NCBI RefSeq assembly: GCF_002735925.1
Contig: NZ_PEDL01000001.1
Location: forward strand, 1 to 64,000
Origin: Sporanaerobium hydrogeniformans
Lineage (GTDB): Bacteria > Bacillota > Clostridia > Lachnospirales > Cellulosilyticaceae
Direction: 5' to 3'
Length of the DNA: 64,000 nucleotides
In this document: positions 1 through 8,310 of the stretch, in pieces
Position numbering within the stretch: the first letter of the stretch is position 1
How the letters are laid out: every line of letters starts with the position of its first letter
Notes under the pieces: generated by a model
Database searches by the model: none
Told to the model about the DNA's origin: nothing
The model's input: only the letters and a program-made list of their open reading frames with translations
Translations under genes and position numbers: made by a program

Positions 1-1
1 C

Positions 2-85
2 ATGGATGAAATATTCTTACCATACATGCTTAACAAGCAAGGACAGACTTTCTTCCAAGCATACCAACAAAAATTACTAGAATAA
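2..85 (+). CDS. C-terminal end of an unknown phage protein (5' partial)
   Basis: An open frame enters from the left edge and stops at TAA 83-85. It gives a 27-residue tail that begins MDEIFLPY and ends QKLLE. The ATG at position 2 is probably internal, because no ribosome binding site can be seen at the edge. The piece is too short to assign a family. Position before an ASCH gene and a late regulator suggests the last gene of the phage early or middle region. Confidence 0.4.
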   Translation: MDEIFLPYMLNKQGQTFFQAYQQKLLE

Positions 86-114
86 TAAAATCTGATTTTG
101 TAGAGGATGAGGTT

Positions 115-459
115 ATGGATGGATTAATTATAAAAGAACCATACATAGATTGGATACTAAATGGTGAAAAGGATCTAGAACTTAGAGGGTTTAATACATC
201 AAAAAGAGGAACAATAGCACTGATTAAGAGTGGAACAGGTAAGATATATGGGACAGTAGATATAATAAGAACCATGAAGATTGAAACGAGAAACCAGTAT
301 GAGAAATTAAGAGCAAGACATTGCGTAGGAACCGAGAGAAAAAATATAAGATATAAAGAACTATGGGGGTGGGAACTAATAAACCCAGTTATATTTAAAG
401 AGCCTATTAAGTATTCACAGAAGAAGGGGCAACAAGTATGGGTTAAAGATGCTATGTGA
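115..459 (+). CDS. ASCH-domain protein
   Basis: A 114-residue protein with the ASCH (PUA-like) pattern. It starts with a helix and the phrase IKEPYIDWILNGEKDLELRG, where the family has a conserved K/E-x-R surface around the loop after the first helix, followed by a small beta-barrel (KIYGTVDI) and a WELINP segment near residue 83. ASCH proteins are believed to bind RNA or modified nucleosides; some are RNA hydrolases or read modified bases. They are common in phage early/middle regions. The start follows GAGGATGAGG. Its stop overlaps the reading region of the next gene by a few bases, so the two are co-transcribed. Exact substrate cannot be deduced. Confidence 0.75.
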   Translation: MDGLIIKEPYIDWILNGEKDLELRGFNTSKRGTIALIKSGTGKIYGTVDIIRTMKIETRNQYEKLRARHCVGTERKNIRYKELWGWELINPVIFKEPIKYSQKKGQQVWVKDAM

Positions 460-470
460 GGAGGGGTAAG

Positions 471-1016
471 ATGAGTGAGGAAATAGAAGTATTAATAAAG
501 CAAGTAGAGAAAAGGGTAATATTAGCAATAAGGAATGAACTAGGGCAAGAGACAAGGGAGAAGAGAGAAGAAAAAAGATATGAAGGGAAAGTGCATAATA
601 CAAAGTTATTACTTAGAAATTACAAAAAATTCAAGGCACACTGTATTGAATCACAGTTTACAGCGAAGTCACTTATAGATAAAGAACTGTTAGAAATGAT
701 AAGAGATGCAGACAATGCAGATGATAATAGGGTATACATAGAAAGCATAATGAGAACGAAAGAAAGAACAGCAATAATGCTTAATCACATAAAAAGAGTA
801 TTAGATTTTTATGAATATACGGCGTCAGAGAGTAATGATGATGCATTTAAAAGAAGAGCTAAAGCACTTAACTATAAATACATTAAGGGTATGACTAATA
901 ATGAAATAGCAGACAAATTGACAATACATCCAAGAACGGTAGATAAGGATATTGATAGAGCAGTGCAAGAGGTTAGTCCTTTACTGTTTGGGATAGATGG
1001 AATAAAACTAGAGTAG
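471..1016 (+). CDS. ArpU/RinA-like phage late-gene transcription regulator
   Basis: A 181-residue protein, charged and helical, with a C-terminal sigma-region-4-like helix-turn-helix at about residues 135-165 (ALNYKYIKGMTNNEIADKL, then PRTVDKDIDRA). ArpU and RinA family regulators have this architecture and sit just before the terminase genes, where they switch on late transcription. I chose the ATG at 471 because GAGGAGGGG lies 5-7 bases upstream; the in-frame ATG at 456 has that ribosome binding site inside its first codons. The middle section (about residues 60-110) matches no domain I know. The following 170 bases hold a candidate promoter and RNA structure that could be its target. Confidence 0.7.
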   Translation: MSEEIEVLIKQVEKRVILAIRNELGQETREKREEKRYEGKVHNTKLLLRNYKKFKAHCIESQFTAKSLIDKELLEMIRDADNADDNRVYIESIMRTKERTAIMLNHIKRVLDFYEYTASESNDDAFKRRAKALNYKYIKGMTNNEIADKLTIHPRTVDKDIDRAVQEVSPLLFGIDGIKLE

Positions 1017-1032
1017 GGCGAAAAGTGGGCGC

Positions 1033-1062
1033 TTGTAGGGCATTTATAAATAATGATATGAT
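1033..1062 (+). promoter_or_regulatory. Candidate late promoter
   Basis: TTGTAG (1033-1038) and TATGAT (1057-1062) are separated by 18 bases in the only sizable gap upstream of the packaging genes. The -35 is a weak match, as expected for an activator-dependent phage late promoter. Function is inferred. Confidence 0.3.
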
Positions 1063-1094
1063 AAGATTGTAAAAACTAAATGGTGAATCGGGAA

Positions 1095-1170
1095 TCCTCT
1101 TGACTGGTGAGGGAGGAATTACCTAGAGGACAAATGGGTATAGGCTATGTGTGTAGCTTATGCCCATTTG
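1095..1170 (+). ncRNA. Structured RNA element upstream of HNH/terminase genes
   Basis: TCCTCT (1095-1100) can pair with AGAGGA (1125-1130). Immediately after it, a 17-base arm (1131-1147, CAAATGGGTATAGGCTA) pairs with 1154-1170 across a 6-base TGTGTG loop; 15 of 17 positions are Watson-Crick and two are G-U. The two helices abut and could stack. No T-run follows the hairpin (TTATTTGGGG), so it is a poor intrinsic terminator. It could be an antitermination, translational or mRNA-stability element for the late operon. No known RNA family is recognised. Confidence 0.5.
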
Positions 1171-1188
1171 TTATTTGGGGAGGAAATC

Positions 1189-1479
1189 ATGGAAGCAGGA
1201 AGTAAAAGATATAAAAATAAGAGATGGAAAAAGAAAAGAGAATCTATTCTAAAAAGAGATAAATATATGTGCCAAATGAGTAAGAGGTATGGAAAACGAG
1301 TGGATGCAACAACAGTACATCATATCTATCCAGTAGAAGAACATCCAGAGTATCAATATTGTGATTGGAATTTGATAAGCTTAAGTGAAAAATGGCATAA
1401 CAAGATGCATGATAGAGTAACTAGAAAGCTAACAGAAGCAGGAGAAGAATTAATAAGAAGAACAATCCCCCCAGGTTAA
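1189..1479 (+). CDS. Phage HNH endonuclease
   Basis: A 96-residue basic protein. Residues about 20-75 form an HNH fold: a lysine-rich helix ending RDKYMC, then VHHIYP, with the final His in KWHNKMHD. The second Cys of the usual first zinc knuckle (CxxC) is missing (CQMSKRY), so zinc binding may be incomplete. Small HNH proteins next to terminase genes, such as HK97 gp74, stimulate cos cleavage by terminase, and that is the likely job here. The start at 1189 follows GGGGAGGAAATC; an upstream in-frame ATG at 1147 lies inside the RNA hairpin and is rejected. Confidence 0.85.
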   Translation: MEAGSKRYKNKRWKKKRESILKRDKYMCQMSKRYGKRVDATTVHHIYPVEEHPEYQYCDWNLISLSEKWHNKMHDRVTRKLTEAGEELIRRTIPPG

Positions 1480-1520
1480 TATTAATTTTTTTAAATACTT
1501 AGGGACCGAGGGGGGGAGAT
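1467..1520 (+). other. Candidate cos (DNA packaging) region
   Basis: CCCCCC at 1467-1472 (last codons of the HNH gene) faces GGGACCGAGGGGGGG at 1502-1516 across an AT-rich spacer. These homopolymer G/C blocks stand out strongly in this AT-rich DNA. In HK97-like phages of Bacillota, cos lies between the HNH gene and terS. The exact nick positions cannot be read from sequence alone. Confidence 0.4.
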
Positions 1521-1562
1521 ATTTCCAATAGAACGTGAATTTTCAAAAAGGGGGGAATGGAG

Positions 1563-1958
1563 ATGACAATGACAGAAGATGAGAAAAAGATAAAAAAAAT
1601 AATGAAAAAGACAATAGCTAACATGAAAGAAATCTCCACTTATAAACCTCAATTTGACAGCACGATAAGCCTTTATGCAGAAACAAAGTATCAGTATGAT
1701 CTACTAATGCGACAGTTTTATGAGTCAGGATGTAAAGTAACAGAAGAATATACAAACAAAGCAGGATTTACAAACATAAGAAAGACTGCAATATATCTAG
1801 CACTTGAAACATTAAGAAGGGACATTATAAATCATGAAAATATATTAGGGCTAACTCCTGTAGGTTTAAGAAAAATTAATGAGTCAGAAATGAAAGGTAA
1901 AAAGAAAAAAAGTAAGTTAATAGAGGCTTTGAAGAGCATTGAGCAAAATACTACATAA
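1563..1958 (+). CDS. terS: Terminase small subunit (P27 family)
   Basis: A 131-residue protein beginning MTMTEDEKKIKKIMKKTI. Its middle holds the helical pattern of P27-type small terminases, with YQYDLLMRQFYESGCKVTEEY near residues 47-67 and TAIYLALETLRRDII later, then a lysine-rich tail. The family recognises the packaging site and recruits the large subunit. I prefer the ATG at 1563, which has the GGGGGG site at proper spacing; the ATG at 1557 is nearly touching it. The gene overlaps the start of terL, as is typical for this pair. Confidence 0.85.
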   Translation: MTMTEDEKKIKKIMKKTIANMKEISTYKPQFDSTISLYAETKYQYDLLMRQFYESGCKVTEEYTNKAGFTNIRKTAIYLALETLRRDIINHENILGLTPVGLRKINESEMKGKKKKSKLIEALKSIEQNTT

Positions 1959-3669
1959 AAACTATGAAGAGGTAATGACATACGCTAAGAATGTTGTTAC
2001 TAAGAAGAAAATAGCCTGCAAGGAATTAGTACAAGCATGTAAAAGATTTTTTGATGATTTAGAGAATAGAGAATATGATTTTAACCCAAAGGATGCAGAG
2101 TTCTGCATACAGATTATAGAGTGCACTTTTGTGCATAACAAGGGTGAAAGACTAGATGGGACACCATTGCAAGGTACACCATTTTTATTAGAGCCTTGGG
2201 AGAAATTTATTATTTATAACCTAGTGGGATTCTTTCTAAAAGGTACAAGAATAAGAAGATTTAAAGAAGCCTTTATCTTTATCCCTAGAAAGAATGGAAA
2301 AACAAGTTTTATTGCAGCATTAGCATGGTCACTTGCCTTATTGCAAAGAAGAGCAGGTTCAAGTATTTACATCACAAGTGCAGCATTAGATCAATCTTTA
2401 CAGAGTTGGAAGTTCATCCACTACAACATTAAAGAGATGGAAGAAGAAGACAGTTTTAGAATACTAGATAATAACCAAGAACACTCAATATCTGGAGAAT
2501 TTGAAGATGGTAGCTTATTTATAAAGGCATTAGCAGCCAATCCAGATAGGCAAGATTCTTTAAATTGCAATGTTGGGATAGCAGATGAGATACATGCTTA
2601 TAAGAAAGCAAAGCAATACAACATCATTAAAGAAGCAATGAAGGCTTATACAAACAAACTGATGATAGGGATAACTACAGCAGGGGATAACGTGGCAAGC
2701 TTTTGTTATAACAAGTTGCAATATTGCCTAAAGATTTTAAGCAAGACTATTACAGATGAATCCTATTTTGTTTTTATCTGTAGAGCAGAACAAGCAGAAA
2801 ATGGAGATGTAGATTATACGAATCCTATTCAACATGAAAAGGCTAACCCTAACTATGGGATAACTATAAGACCATCTGACATGATGGATGATGCTTTGCA
2901 AGCAATGAATGATCCTCAACAAAGAAAGGACTTCTTAGCAAAGTCACTTAATATCTATACATCAGCACTAAAAGCATATTTCGATATAAATGAATTTAGA
3001 GAGAGTGATAAGCAATACAATTGGACAATTGAAGAACTTGCAAAATTGCCTATCACATGGTATGGAGGTGCAGACCTTTCTAAGCTTCATGATTTAACAG
3101 CAGCAGCATTGTATGGCACTTATACAGTAAACGGGAAAGAGGTTGATATTTGTATATCTCATGCATGGTTTCCGGTTACACAAGCACATAAGAAAGCAGA
3201 TGAAGATGCAATACCTTTGTTTGGATGGAAGGATGATGGTTGGCTTGATATGTGTAATACAGCAACTGTTAACTATGCAGACATAGTTAATTGGTTTATA
3301 AAAATGAAGAAAATGGGATTTAAGATAAAACAAGTAGGACATGATAGAAAGTTTTGTAGAGAGTACTTTATCTTGATGAAGAAAAAAGGATTTAACATTA
3401 TAGATCAACCACAGTATTTCTATAAAAAGAGTGAGGGATTTAGGCATATAGAGCAGAAGGCAAAAAATAAGGAATATTATTATCTGCATTCACAAGCTTA
3501 TGAGTATTGTGTAGAGAATGTAAGTGCTGTAGAAAAGACGGATGATATGATCCAGTACGAAAAAGTAATGCCGACACAGCGTATTGATATATTTGATGCT
3601 TCTGTATTTGCTTGTGTAAGGAAATTGGAAGCATTAGATAGTGAGAAGAAACTTGATACTTGGTTTTAA
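1939..3669 (+). CDS. terL: Terminase large subunit
   Basis: A 576-residue packaging motor. The ATPase domain has a Walker A variant RKNGKT at residues 117-122 and a Walker B/catalytic IADEIHA near residue 215. The C-terminal RNase H-like nuclease shows the first metal Asp in GGADLSKLHDLTA (about 375) and a late Asp in IDIFDASVFA (about 560). Length and motif order are those of the HK97-type TerL family. The frame opens with TTG at 1939, overlapping terS by 20 bases, with GAAGAG just upstream; an ATG at 1975 is possible but its ribosome binding site is too close. Translational coupling to terS is likely. It cuts concatemers at cos and pumps DNA into the prohead. Confidence 0.97.
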   Translation: MSKILHKNYEEVMTYAKNVVTKKKIACKELVQACKRFFDDLENREYDFNPKDAEFCIQIIECTFVHNKGERLDGTPLQGTPFLLEPWEKFIIYNLVGFFLKGTRIRRFKEAFIFIPRKNGKTSFIAALAWSLALLQRRAGSSIYITSAALDQSLQSWKFIHYNIKEMEEEDSFRILDNNQEHSISGEFEDGSLFIKALAANPDRQDSLNCNVGIADEIHAYKKAKQYNIIKEAMKAYTNKLMIGITTAGDNVASFCYNKLQYCLKILSKTITDESYFVFICRAEQAENGDVDYTNPIQHEKANPNYGITIRPSDMMDDALQAMNDPQQRKDFLAKSLNIYTSALKAYFDINEFRESDKQYNWTIEELAKLPITWYGGADLSKLHDLTAAALYGTYTVNGKEVDICISHAWFPVTQAHKKADEDAIPLFGWKDDGWLDMCNTATVNYADIVNWFIKMKKMGFKIKQVGHDRKFCREYFILMKKKGFNIIDQPQYFYKKSEGFRHIEQKAKNKEYYYLHSQAYEYCVENVSAVEKTDDMIQYEKVMPTQRIDIFDASVFACVRKLEALDSEKKLDTWF

Positions 3670-3672
3670 GGG

Positions 3673-4878
3673 GTGAGTACTATTTCTAAGAAGAATAAAA
3701 ATAAGACAAAGGTAAGAAGTGAACCACAGGGACAGACAAGTACACTAGCGTATTGGCTACAACATGATGATATATTATGCCCAACAGGGTATAAACCATT
3801 GTCAAAAAATGAAGAAGTCATACAATGCGCCAATATTATAGCAGATCTAGTTTCTAGCATGACCATAATGCTTATGCAAAATGGAGAGAATGGAGACATT
3901 CGTTTGAAAAATGAACTAGCTAGAAAAATGGATGTTAACCCTAATAATTTTATGGTAAGAAAGAACTTTATTTATAAGATTGTAAAGGACATGCTTTTAA
4001 ATGGAAACAGTGTTGCAAGGCCATCTTACAAGGATGGGTACTTGGATAATATTACTTTATTAAAGGCAAGCAGTATATCTTTTCAACAACAAGGAGAAGA
4101 GTACAGAATCATATACAATGCTACAAGCTTTGCACCAGATGAAGTATTACATTTTGTATTAGTACCTAATGAAGAAGAACCGTTTAGGGGAGAAGGATAT
4201 AAAAATGCTATTTTTGAAACGGTAAAGAATTTATTACAAGCTAATGCAACTAAGACAGGTTTCTTACAAAGTAAGTGGAAGCCTAGCATGATTATTAGCA
4301 TTAATAGTGATATAGAGGATTTACAGGATAAAGATAAGAGAAGAAAGATCGTAGGTAGTTATACAGATACAACAGAAGCGGGAGAACCTTGGTTGATACC
4401 AACTGGGGAGATTGATGTGAAAACAATCCAACCTCTTACACTGAATGATTTAGCTATACAAGAAAGTATCACATTGGATAAAAGAACAATAGCAGCAGCC
4501 TTTCAGATACCTCCATTTATGGTGGGGGTAGGAAGTTTCAATAAAGATGAGTACAACAACTTTGTAAGTACTAAGATTATGTCTATTGCAATGATTTTAC
4601 AGCAAGAGTTAACTAGAAAACTACTCTATAGCAATGATAAGTACTTTAAGTTCAATCCTAAGTCATTAATGCAGTACAACCTTAGTGAAAAGACAGCATT
4701 TGTTAAGGAAATGGTTGGTGGAGGAATGATGAATCGCAATGAAGGTAGAAACGAGTTTGATTATTCTCCAGTGGATAATGAAGGTATGAATGATTTTAAT
4801 GTGTTAGAAAACTACATACCAGTTTCAGATGTAGGTAAGCAAAAGAAACTTATAAAGGAGGGAGAAAAAAATGAGTAG
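3673..4878 (+). CDS. Portal protein (HK97 family)
   Basis: A 401-residue protein with the family's hallmarks: an opening NEEVIQCANIIADLVSSM segment, the stretch LNGNSVARP followed by a beta-rich region, a central helix near PPFMVGVGSFNKDEYNNFVS (residues 277-296) and a C-terminal MNRNEGRNEF motif. The portal forms the dodecameric ring at one capsid vertex, docking terminase during packaging and the connector afterwards. GTG start after AAGGGGTGA, 3 bases after terL ends. Its end overlaps the protease start by 8 bases. Confidence 0.95.
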   Translation: MSTISKKNKNKTKVRSEPQGQTSTLAYWLQHDDILCPTGYKPLSKNEEVIQCANIIADLVSSMTIMLMQNGENGDIRLKNELARKMDVNPNNFMVRKNFIYKIVKDMLLNGNSVARPSYKDGYLDNITLLKASSISFQQQGEEYRIIYNATSFAPDEVLHFVLVPNEEEPFRGEGYKNAIFETVKNLLQANATKTGFLQSKWKPSMIISINSDIEDLQDKDKRRKIVGSYTDTTEAGEPWLIPTGEIDVKTIQPLTLNDLAIQESITLDKRTIAAAFQIPPFMVGVGSFNKDEYNNFVSTKIMSIAMILQQELTRKLLYSNDKYFKFNPKSLMQYNLSEKTAFVKEMVGGGMMNRNEGRNEFDYSPVDNEGMNDFNVLENYIPVSDVGKQKKLIKEGEKNE

Positions 4879-5461
4879 AGTACAGATCCAAACAAGGAGC
4901 CTAAAAAGCGAACTTAAGACAAGAGCAGAACCGACTAATGATGAAATGATAATAGAGGGTTACTTTGCGGTATGTGGTAAAGAAACTGAATTATGGCAAG
5001 GCGCTTATGAAGAAATTGCACAAGGGGCATTTGATAACACGCTAGGCAATGATATTAGAGCATTAGTAAACCATGATACTACGTTGGTATTAGGAAGAAA
5101 TAAAGCCAATACACTTGAACTTAAAGCCGATAGTCATGGACTTTGGGGAAGTATAAAAATCAATCCTAAAGATACAGATGCAGTTAATTTATATGAACGT
5201 GTTAAACGTGGAGACGTAACAGCATGTTCATTTGGGTTTAACATTGTATCAGAACAAACAGAGTGGCGGGATGATGGAAGTGTTAAGTGGACAATTACAG
5301 AAGTAGATGTACATGAAGTAACAGTATGCACATTCCCGGCATATGAGGACACAGCAGTACAAGCAAGAGAAAAGGATTATGAATCTCTTAAGAAAAGGGA
5401 ACTGGAAGCTAAAAAAATGAAATTAAGGGAGGTTGCTAAGAAATGGCACTCAAACAATTAA
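4871..5461 (+). CDS. HK97-family prohead protease
   Basis: A 196-residue serine protease of the herpesvirus-assemblin fold. The catalytic His is in LVNHDTT (about residue 65) and the nucleophile Ser in VTACSFGFN (about residue 120), both at usual positions. N-terminal IIEGYFAVCGK and the KLP-like LWGSIKINP motifs are also present. It cleaves the N-terminal delta domain of the capsid protein and itself during prohead maturation. The C-terminal lysine-rich tail overlaps the capsid gene by 19 bases, so translation of the two is coupled. Confidence 0.95.
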   Translation: MSRVQIQTRSLKSELKTRAEPTNDEMIIEGYFAVCGKETELWQGAYEEIAQGAFDNTLGNDIRALVNHDTTLVLGRNKANTLELKADSHGLWGSIKINPKDTDAVNLYERVKRGDVTACSFGFNIVSEQTEWRDDGSVKWTITEVDVHEVTVCTFPAYEDTAVQAREKDYESLKKRELEAKKMKLREVAKKWHSNN

Positions 5462-6846
5462 TGTTAAGTAAGAAAATTGAAGCTAAAAGAGCAGTATTAA
5501 ATGAACTTCAAACAGAATTTACAGTGCTTGAAAAACGTGAAGCAGAGGCAACAGCAGCAATTGAAGAGGCTTCAACAGAAGAGGAAATGAAGATAGTAGA
5601 AGAAGAGGTTGAGGCAGTTGATAAAGCTAAAGAAGAGCTTGAAGGGAAAAAGGCAGGACTTGAAGAAGAAATTAGAGGACTAGAAGCAGAACTTGAAGAA
5701 CTTAACAAAAAAGGCAGTGAAGAATCAGAACAAGTACAAGGGCAACAAAGAAAATCAGAATACGAAAAAGGAGTGGAAGTGAGAATGAGAAACACAGGAT
5801 TTTTCAAAGGTATTTCAACAGAAGCAAGAAATGCATTCTTAAAGAATGAGGCAGTAAAAGAGTTCTTACAACGTGCAAGAGAGTTTAAATCACAAACTAG
5901 AGCAGTAACAGGGGCAGAGTTAAACATTCCAGATGTTGCACTTGAATTATTAAGAGATAATCTACATAGATACAGCAAGCTAATTGGCAAAGTAAGACTT
6001 AAACCAGTAGCAGGTAAGGCAAGGCAAAACATCGCAGGAACAATCCCAGAGGGTGTATGGATGGAAGCAGTGGGTACACTTAATGAATTGACCATGAAGT
6101 TCACACAGGTTGAAATGGATGGTTATAAAGTAGGTGGGTTTATTCCAGTACCAAACTCTACATTGGAAGATAGTGATATTAATTTAGCCAATGAGATTAT
6201 GGATGCATTAGGACAAGCAATTGGTTATGCGATAGATAAAGCAATTATCTATGGAACAGGAACAAAAATGCCTCTTGGCATTGCAACAAGACTTGCACAA
6301 ACATTAGCGCCTTCAAATTGGGGGACACATGCACCAACATGGGTTAACTTAAGTGTGTCAAATGTCTTGAAAATTGACGGAACTACATTAGTAGGCGCAG
6401 AATTCTTTTCAGAATTAATATTAAATTTAGGAAAAGCAAAAGCAAACTATAGTGATGGAACTAAGTTTTGGGCGATGAATTCAACAACTAAAGCAGCACT
6501 TATGGCAAAAGCAATTGCATTTAATGCAGCAGGAGCCATTGTATCAGCGCAAAATAACACTATGCCGATTATTGGCGGAGAAATTATTGAACTTGAATTT
6601 ATGAGAGATAATGATATTTGTGGTGGTTATGGTTCACTGTATACATTAGCAGAGAGAGCAGGAGCAAGTCTTGCGGTATCAGATCAAGTTAAGTTTATCG
6701 AAGACCAAACAGTATTCAAAGGAACAGCACGTTATGATGGGATGCCAGTTATTGGAGAAGGTTTCGTAATGGTTAACTTTAATAATGTAGTACCAACAAC
6801 ATCATTAACTTTTGCAGAGGATGTTGCTAACAAAGAAGGGGAGTAG
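5443..6846 (+). CDS. Major capsid protein (HK97 fold) with fused scaffold domain
   Basis: A 467-residue protein. Residues 1 to about 105 are a highly charged coiled coil (Glu/Lys/Ala-rich) that acts as the internal scaffold (delta domain). From about 115 onward there is the HK97 capsid fold: an N-arm with RNAFLKNEAVKEFL, the E-loop region, a GTIPEGVWMEA stretch, KVGGFIPVPNSTLEDS, and the P/A domains ending with VIGEGFVMVNF. Cleavage by the upstream protease near residue 110-125 is expected; the exact site is not visible. A short hairpin lies just after the stop. Confidence 0.96.
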   Translation: MALKQLMLSKKIEAKRAVLNELQTEFTVLEKREAEATAAIEEASTEEEMKIVEEEVEAVDKAKEELEGKKAGLEEEIRGLEAELEELNKKGSEESEQVQGQQRKSEYEKGVEVRMRNTGFFKGISTEARNAFLKNEAVKEFLQRAREFKSQTRAVTGAELNIPDVALELLRDNLHRYSKLIGKVRLKPVAGKARQNIAGTIPEGVWMEAVGTLNELTMKFTQVEMDGYKVGGFIPVPNSTLEDSDINLANEIMDALGQAIGYAIDKAIIYGTGTKMPLGIATRLAQTLAPSNWGTHAPTWVNLSVSNVLKIDGTTLVGAEFFSELILNLGKAKANYSDGTKFWAMNSTTKAALMAKAIAFNAAGAIVSAQNNTMPIIGGEIIELEFMRDNDICGGYGSLYTLAERAGASLAVSDQVKFIEDQTVFKGTARYDGMPVIGEGFVMVNFNNVVPTTSLTFAEDVANKEGE

Positions 6847-6851
6847 TAACC

Positions 6852-6879
6852 TACACCCAACTACAGTTTAGAGGGTGTA
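6852..6879 (+). promoter_or_regulatory. Hairpin after capsid gene
   Basis: TACACCC (6852-6858) pairs with GGGTGTA (6873-6879) across a 14-base loop directly after the capsid stop. There is no T-run, so full termination is unlikely. A hairpin here may protect the abundant capsid mRNA 3' end or reduce read-through; this is inference. Confidence 0.35.
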
Positions 6880-6931
6880 TAAAGTGCGAACCTAAAGGCA
6901 GATATTATTAATGCAATATTGGAGGGATAGG

Positions 6932-7207
6932 ATGGAAACAGTATTGCAGCTTTTAAAGTATGACTTAGGTATCTCTAGTGAAGCTAGAGATACCTATTTG
7001 AAAGCACTTATAGAAGCTAATCGAAAAGAGATTGAGAAAAAGGGATTTACCTTAAATCTAACAGATGTAGAAGATCAAATGTTGTTAGCAGACTACAGCG
7101 CATGGAAGTATAGAAAACGTAATGAAGATGTACCGCTTGCAAAGAACTTAAGGCAAAGAATACAAGACAGAATAGTAAAGGCAAGGGGGGAAAAGTATGT
7201 GGGATGA
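6932..7207 (+). CDS. Head-tail connector protein (gp6-like)
   Basis: A 91-residue all-helical protein starting METVLQLLKYDLG. It shows the family pattern of a first helix, then SSEARDTYLKALIEANRKEI, and a final helix rich in Arg/Lys (NLRQRIQDRIVKARG). Position directly after capsid and length fit the HK97 gp6 / SPP1 gp15 connectors that bind beneath the portal. I prefer the ATG at 6932 because GGAGGG at 6920-6925 precedes it; the ATG at 6911 has that site within its coding part. Ends 11 bases into the next gene. Confidence 0.75.
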   Translation: METVLQLLKYDLGISSEARDTYLKALIEANRKEIEKKGFTLNLTDVEDQMLLADYSAWKYRKRNEDVPLAKNLRQRIQDRIVKARGEKYVG

Positions 7208-7502
7208 ACAAATTGAATTAATTAAAACTAACCAAGAAGGTGATGATGCAGGAGATTGCATACAGACAGAAGGACAATCAAGGAAGGTTTTCATTATAAA
7301 AAAAGAGATTTCACAAAACGAGTTTTATAAAGCACATTCAGAGGGGTTTAAGATTGCTTTAAAGTTTGAAATGAATGCCTTTGAGTATGAGAATGAAATG
7401 AAAGTTAAGTATGAGGGAATTACATATAATGTGATTAGAACATTTAAAAATAATGAGCTCATTGAAATAACAGTAGGGAGTGAGACACATGGCACTACCT
7501 AG
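7197..7502 (+). CDS. Head closure / head-tail adaptor protein
   Basis: A 101-residue beta-rich protein (MWDEQIELIKTNQEGDDAGD). The central part has KVFIIKKEISQNEFYKAHSE and FEYENEMKVKYEGITYNVIR, resembling SPP1 gp16-type head closure proteins, in which a short barrel plugs the connector after packaging. Assignment rests mainly on position (second gene after capsid) and size, and secondly on the YEG-x-YNVIRT strand pattern. It overlaps both neighbours, so translation is coupled. Confidence 0.65.
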   Translation: MWDEQIELIKTNQEGDDAGDCIQTEGQSRKVFIIKKEISQNEFYKAHSEGFKIALKFEMNAFEYENEMKVKYEGITYNVIRTFKNNELIEITVGSETHGTT

Positions 7503-7926
7503 AGCAGTGAAAATTCGTAAGGATAGTGTAGAGTATACGAATAATGTAGAAGCTGTACAATACACCATAAATGAACTTATAAGAGCAGCATTAAGGGATT
7601 GTGGTAAATTGTTTTGTAACAGGTTTAGACAAGCATACTATAGAGCATTCAAGCGCAAGAAAGGAAATGTAGGAAGGTTCACACAGTATTGGGTTAGGAG
7701 TAAACAAGAAAAACCAGATTTATTGGTAGGAATCAAACCAAACGCTTTTTATGGTGGAATGCAAGAGTTTGGCAGTAGTAAGACGGCTAGGTTAGGATTA
7801 CTAACAAGTACAGTACAAAACAATATAGATACCATGCAGGAGATACAAGCGCAATACTTAAGCGCTATTAATCAAGAGAATCCTGTTGTAAATGATGAAG
7901 AATATGAAGGAGGCGCAGATGGATGA
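7489..7926 (+). CDS. HK97 gp10-like tail/neck protein
   Basis: A 145-residue protein beginning MALPRAVKIRKDSVEY. An N-terminal helix pair is followed by KPNAFYGGMQEFGSSKT near residue 78, the hallmark of the HK97 gp10 family (a Y/F-x-x-x-x-E-F/Y-G-T motif). These proteins sit at the neck and help join the tail. The ATG at 7489 has AGGGAG 8 bases upstream; GTG at 7480 overlaps that site and is less likely. The end overlaps the next start (ATGA-type overlap at 7923). Confidence 0.8.
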   Translation: MALPRAVKIRKDSVEYTNNVEAVQYTINELIRAALRDCGKLFCNRFRQAYYRAFKRKKGNVGRFTQYWVRSKQEKPDLLVGIKPNAFYGGMQEFGSSKTARLGLLTSTVQNNIDTMQEIQAQYLSAINQENPVVNDEEYEGGADG

Positions 7927-8303
7927 GTATACTAGGCAAATTCTCAAGAACAGAGCAGTTAAAAATATCTGTAAAAAGTATTTTGAAGCCATCTTGTGAG
8001 AAGGTATATCACAGGAAAGCGCCTCCTAAATGCGCTTATCCATATATGACGTTTTACTTGAAGCATACAAAAGCAGACCACCAATATGAGTACAAGCTAG
8101 AAGTACATGTATGGTCAAAAAATGTAAAAGAAGCAGAGGAAATAGCGGATAGTATTGAGGAGTTAGATGATTGTATATTTAGCAATGAGTATCACAACTT
8201 TGACATAAAACTTCAAGATAGAGGAAGCGTAGAAGATGAAGATAAAGAACTAACACACATAGTTGTATTATTCAATTTGATTTATTTTGATGTGAAAGGA
8301 TGA
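7923..8303 (+). CDS. Probable tail terminator / tail completion protein
   Basis: A 126-residue alpha/beta protein. KPSCEKVYHRKAPPKCAYPYMTFYL (residues 21-45) is followed by YEYKLEVHVWSKNVKEAEEIAD and by a final strand ELTHIVVLFNLIYFD. Alternating strands, with a helix after a central VHVWS segment, are typical of tail terminators of the DUF3168/gpU kind. It comes just before the major tail protein, where terminators are normally encoded. Family identity is by pattern and position only. Confidence 0.6.
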   Translation: MSILGKFSRTEQLKISVKSILKPSCEKVYHRKAPPKCAYPYMTFYLKHTKADHQYEYKLEVHVWSKNVKEAEEIADSIEELDDCIFSNEYHNFDIKLQDRGSVEDEDKELTHIVVLFNLIYFDVKG

Positions 8304-8310
8304 TGTAAGA

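Noticed and set aside
5508-6104. Long minus-strand frame (198 codons) under the capsid gene
   Set aside because: Low-complexity Ser/Ala/Leu product, antisense to the highly conserved capsid gene, no ribosome binding site; a shadow of a Glu/Ala-rich coiled coil.
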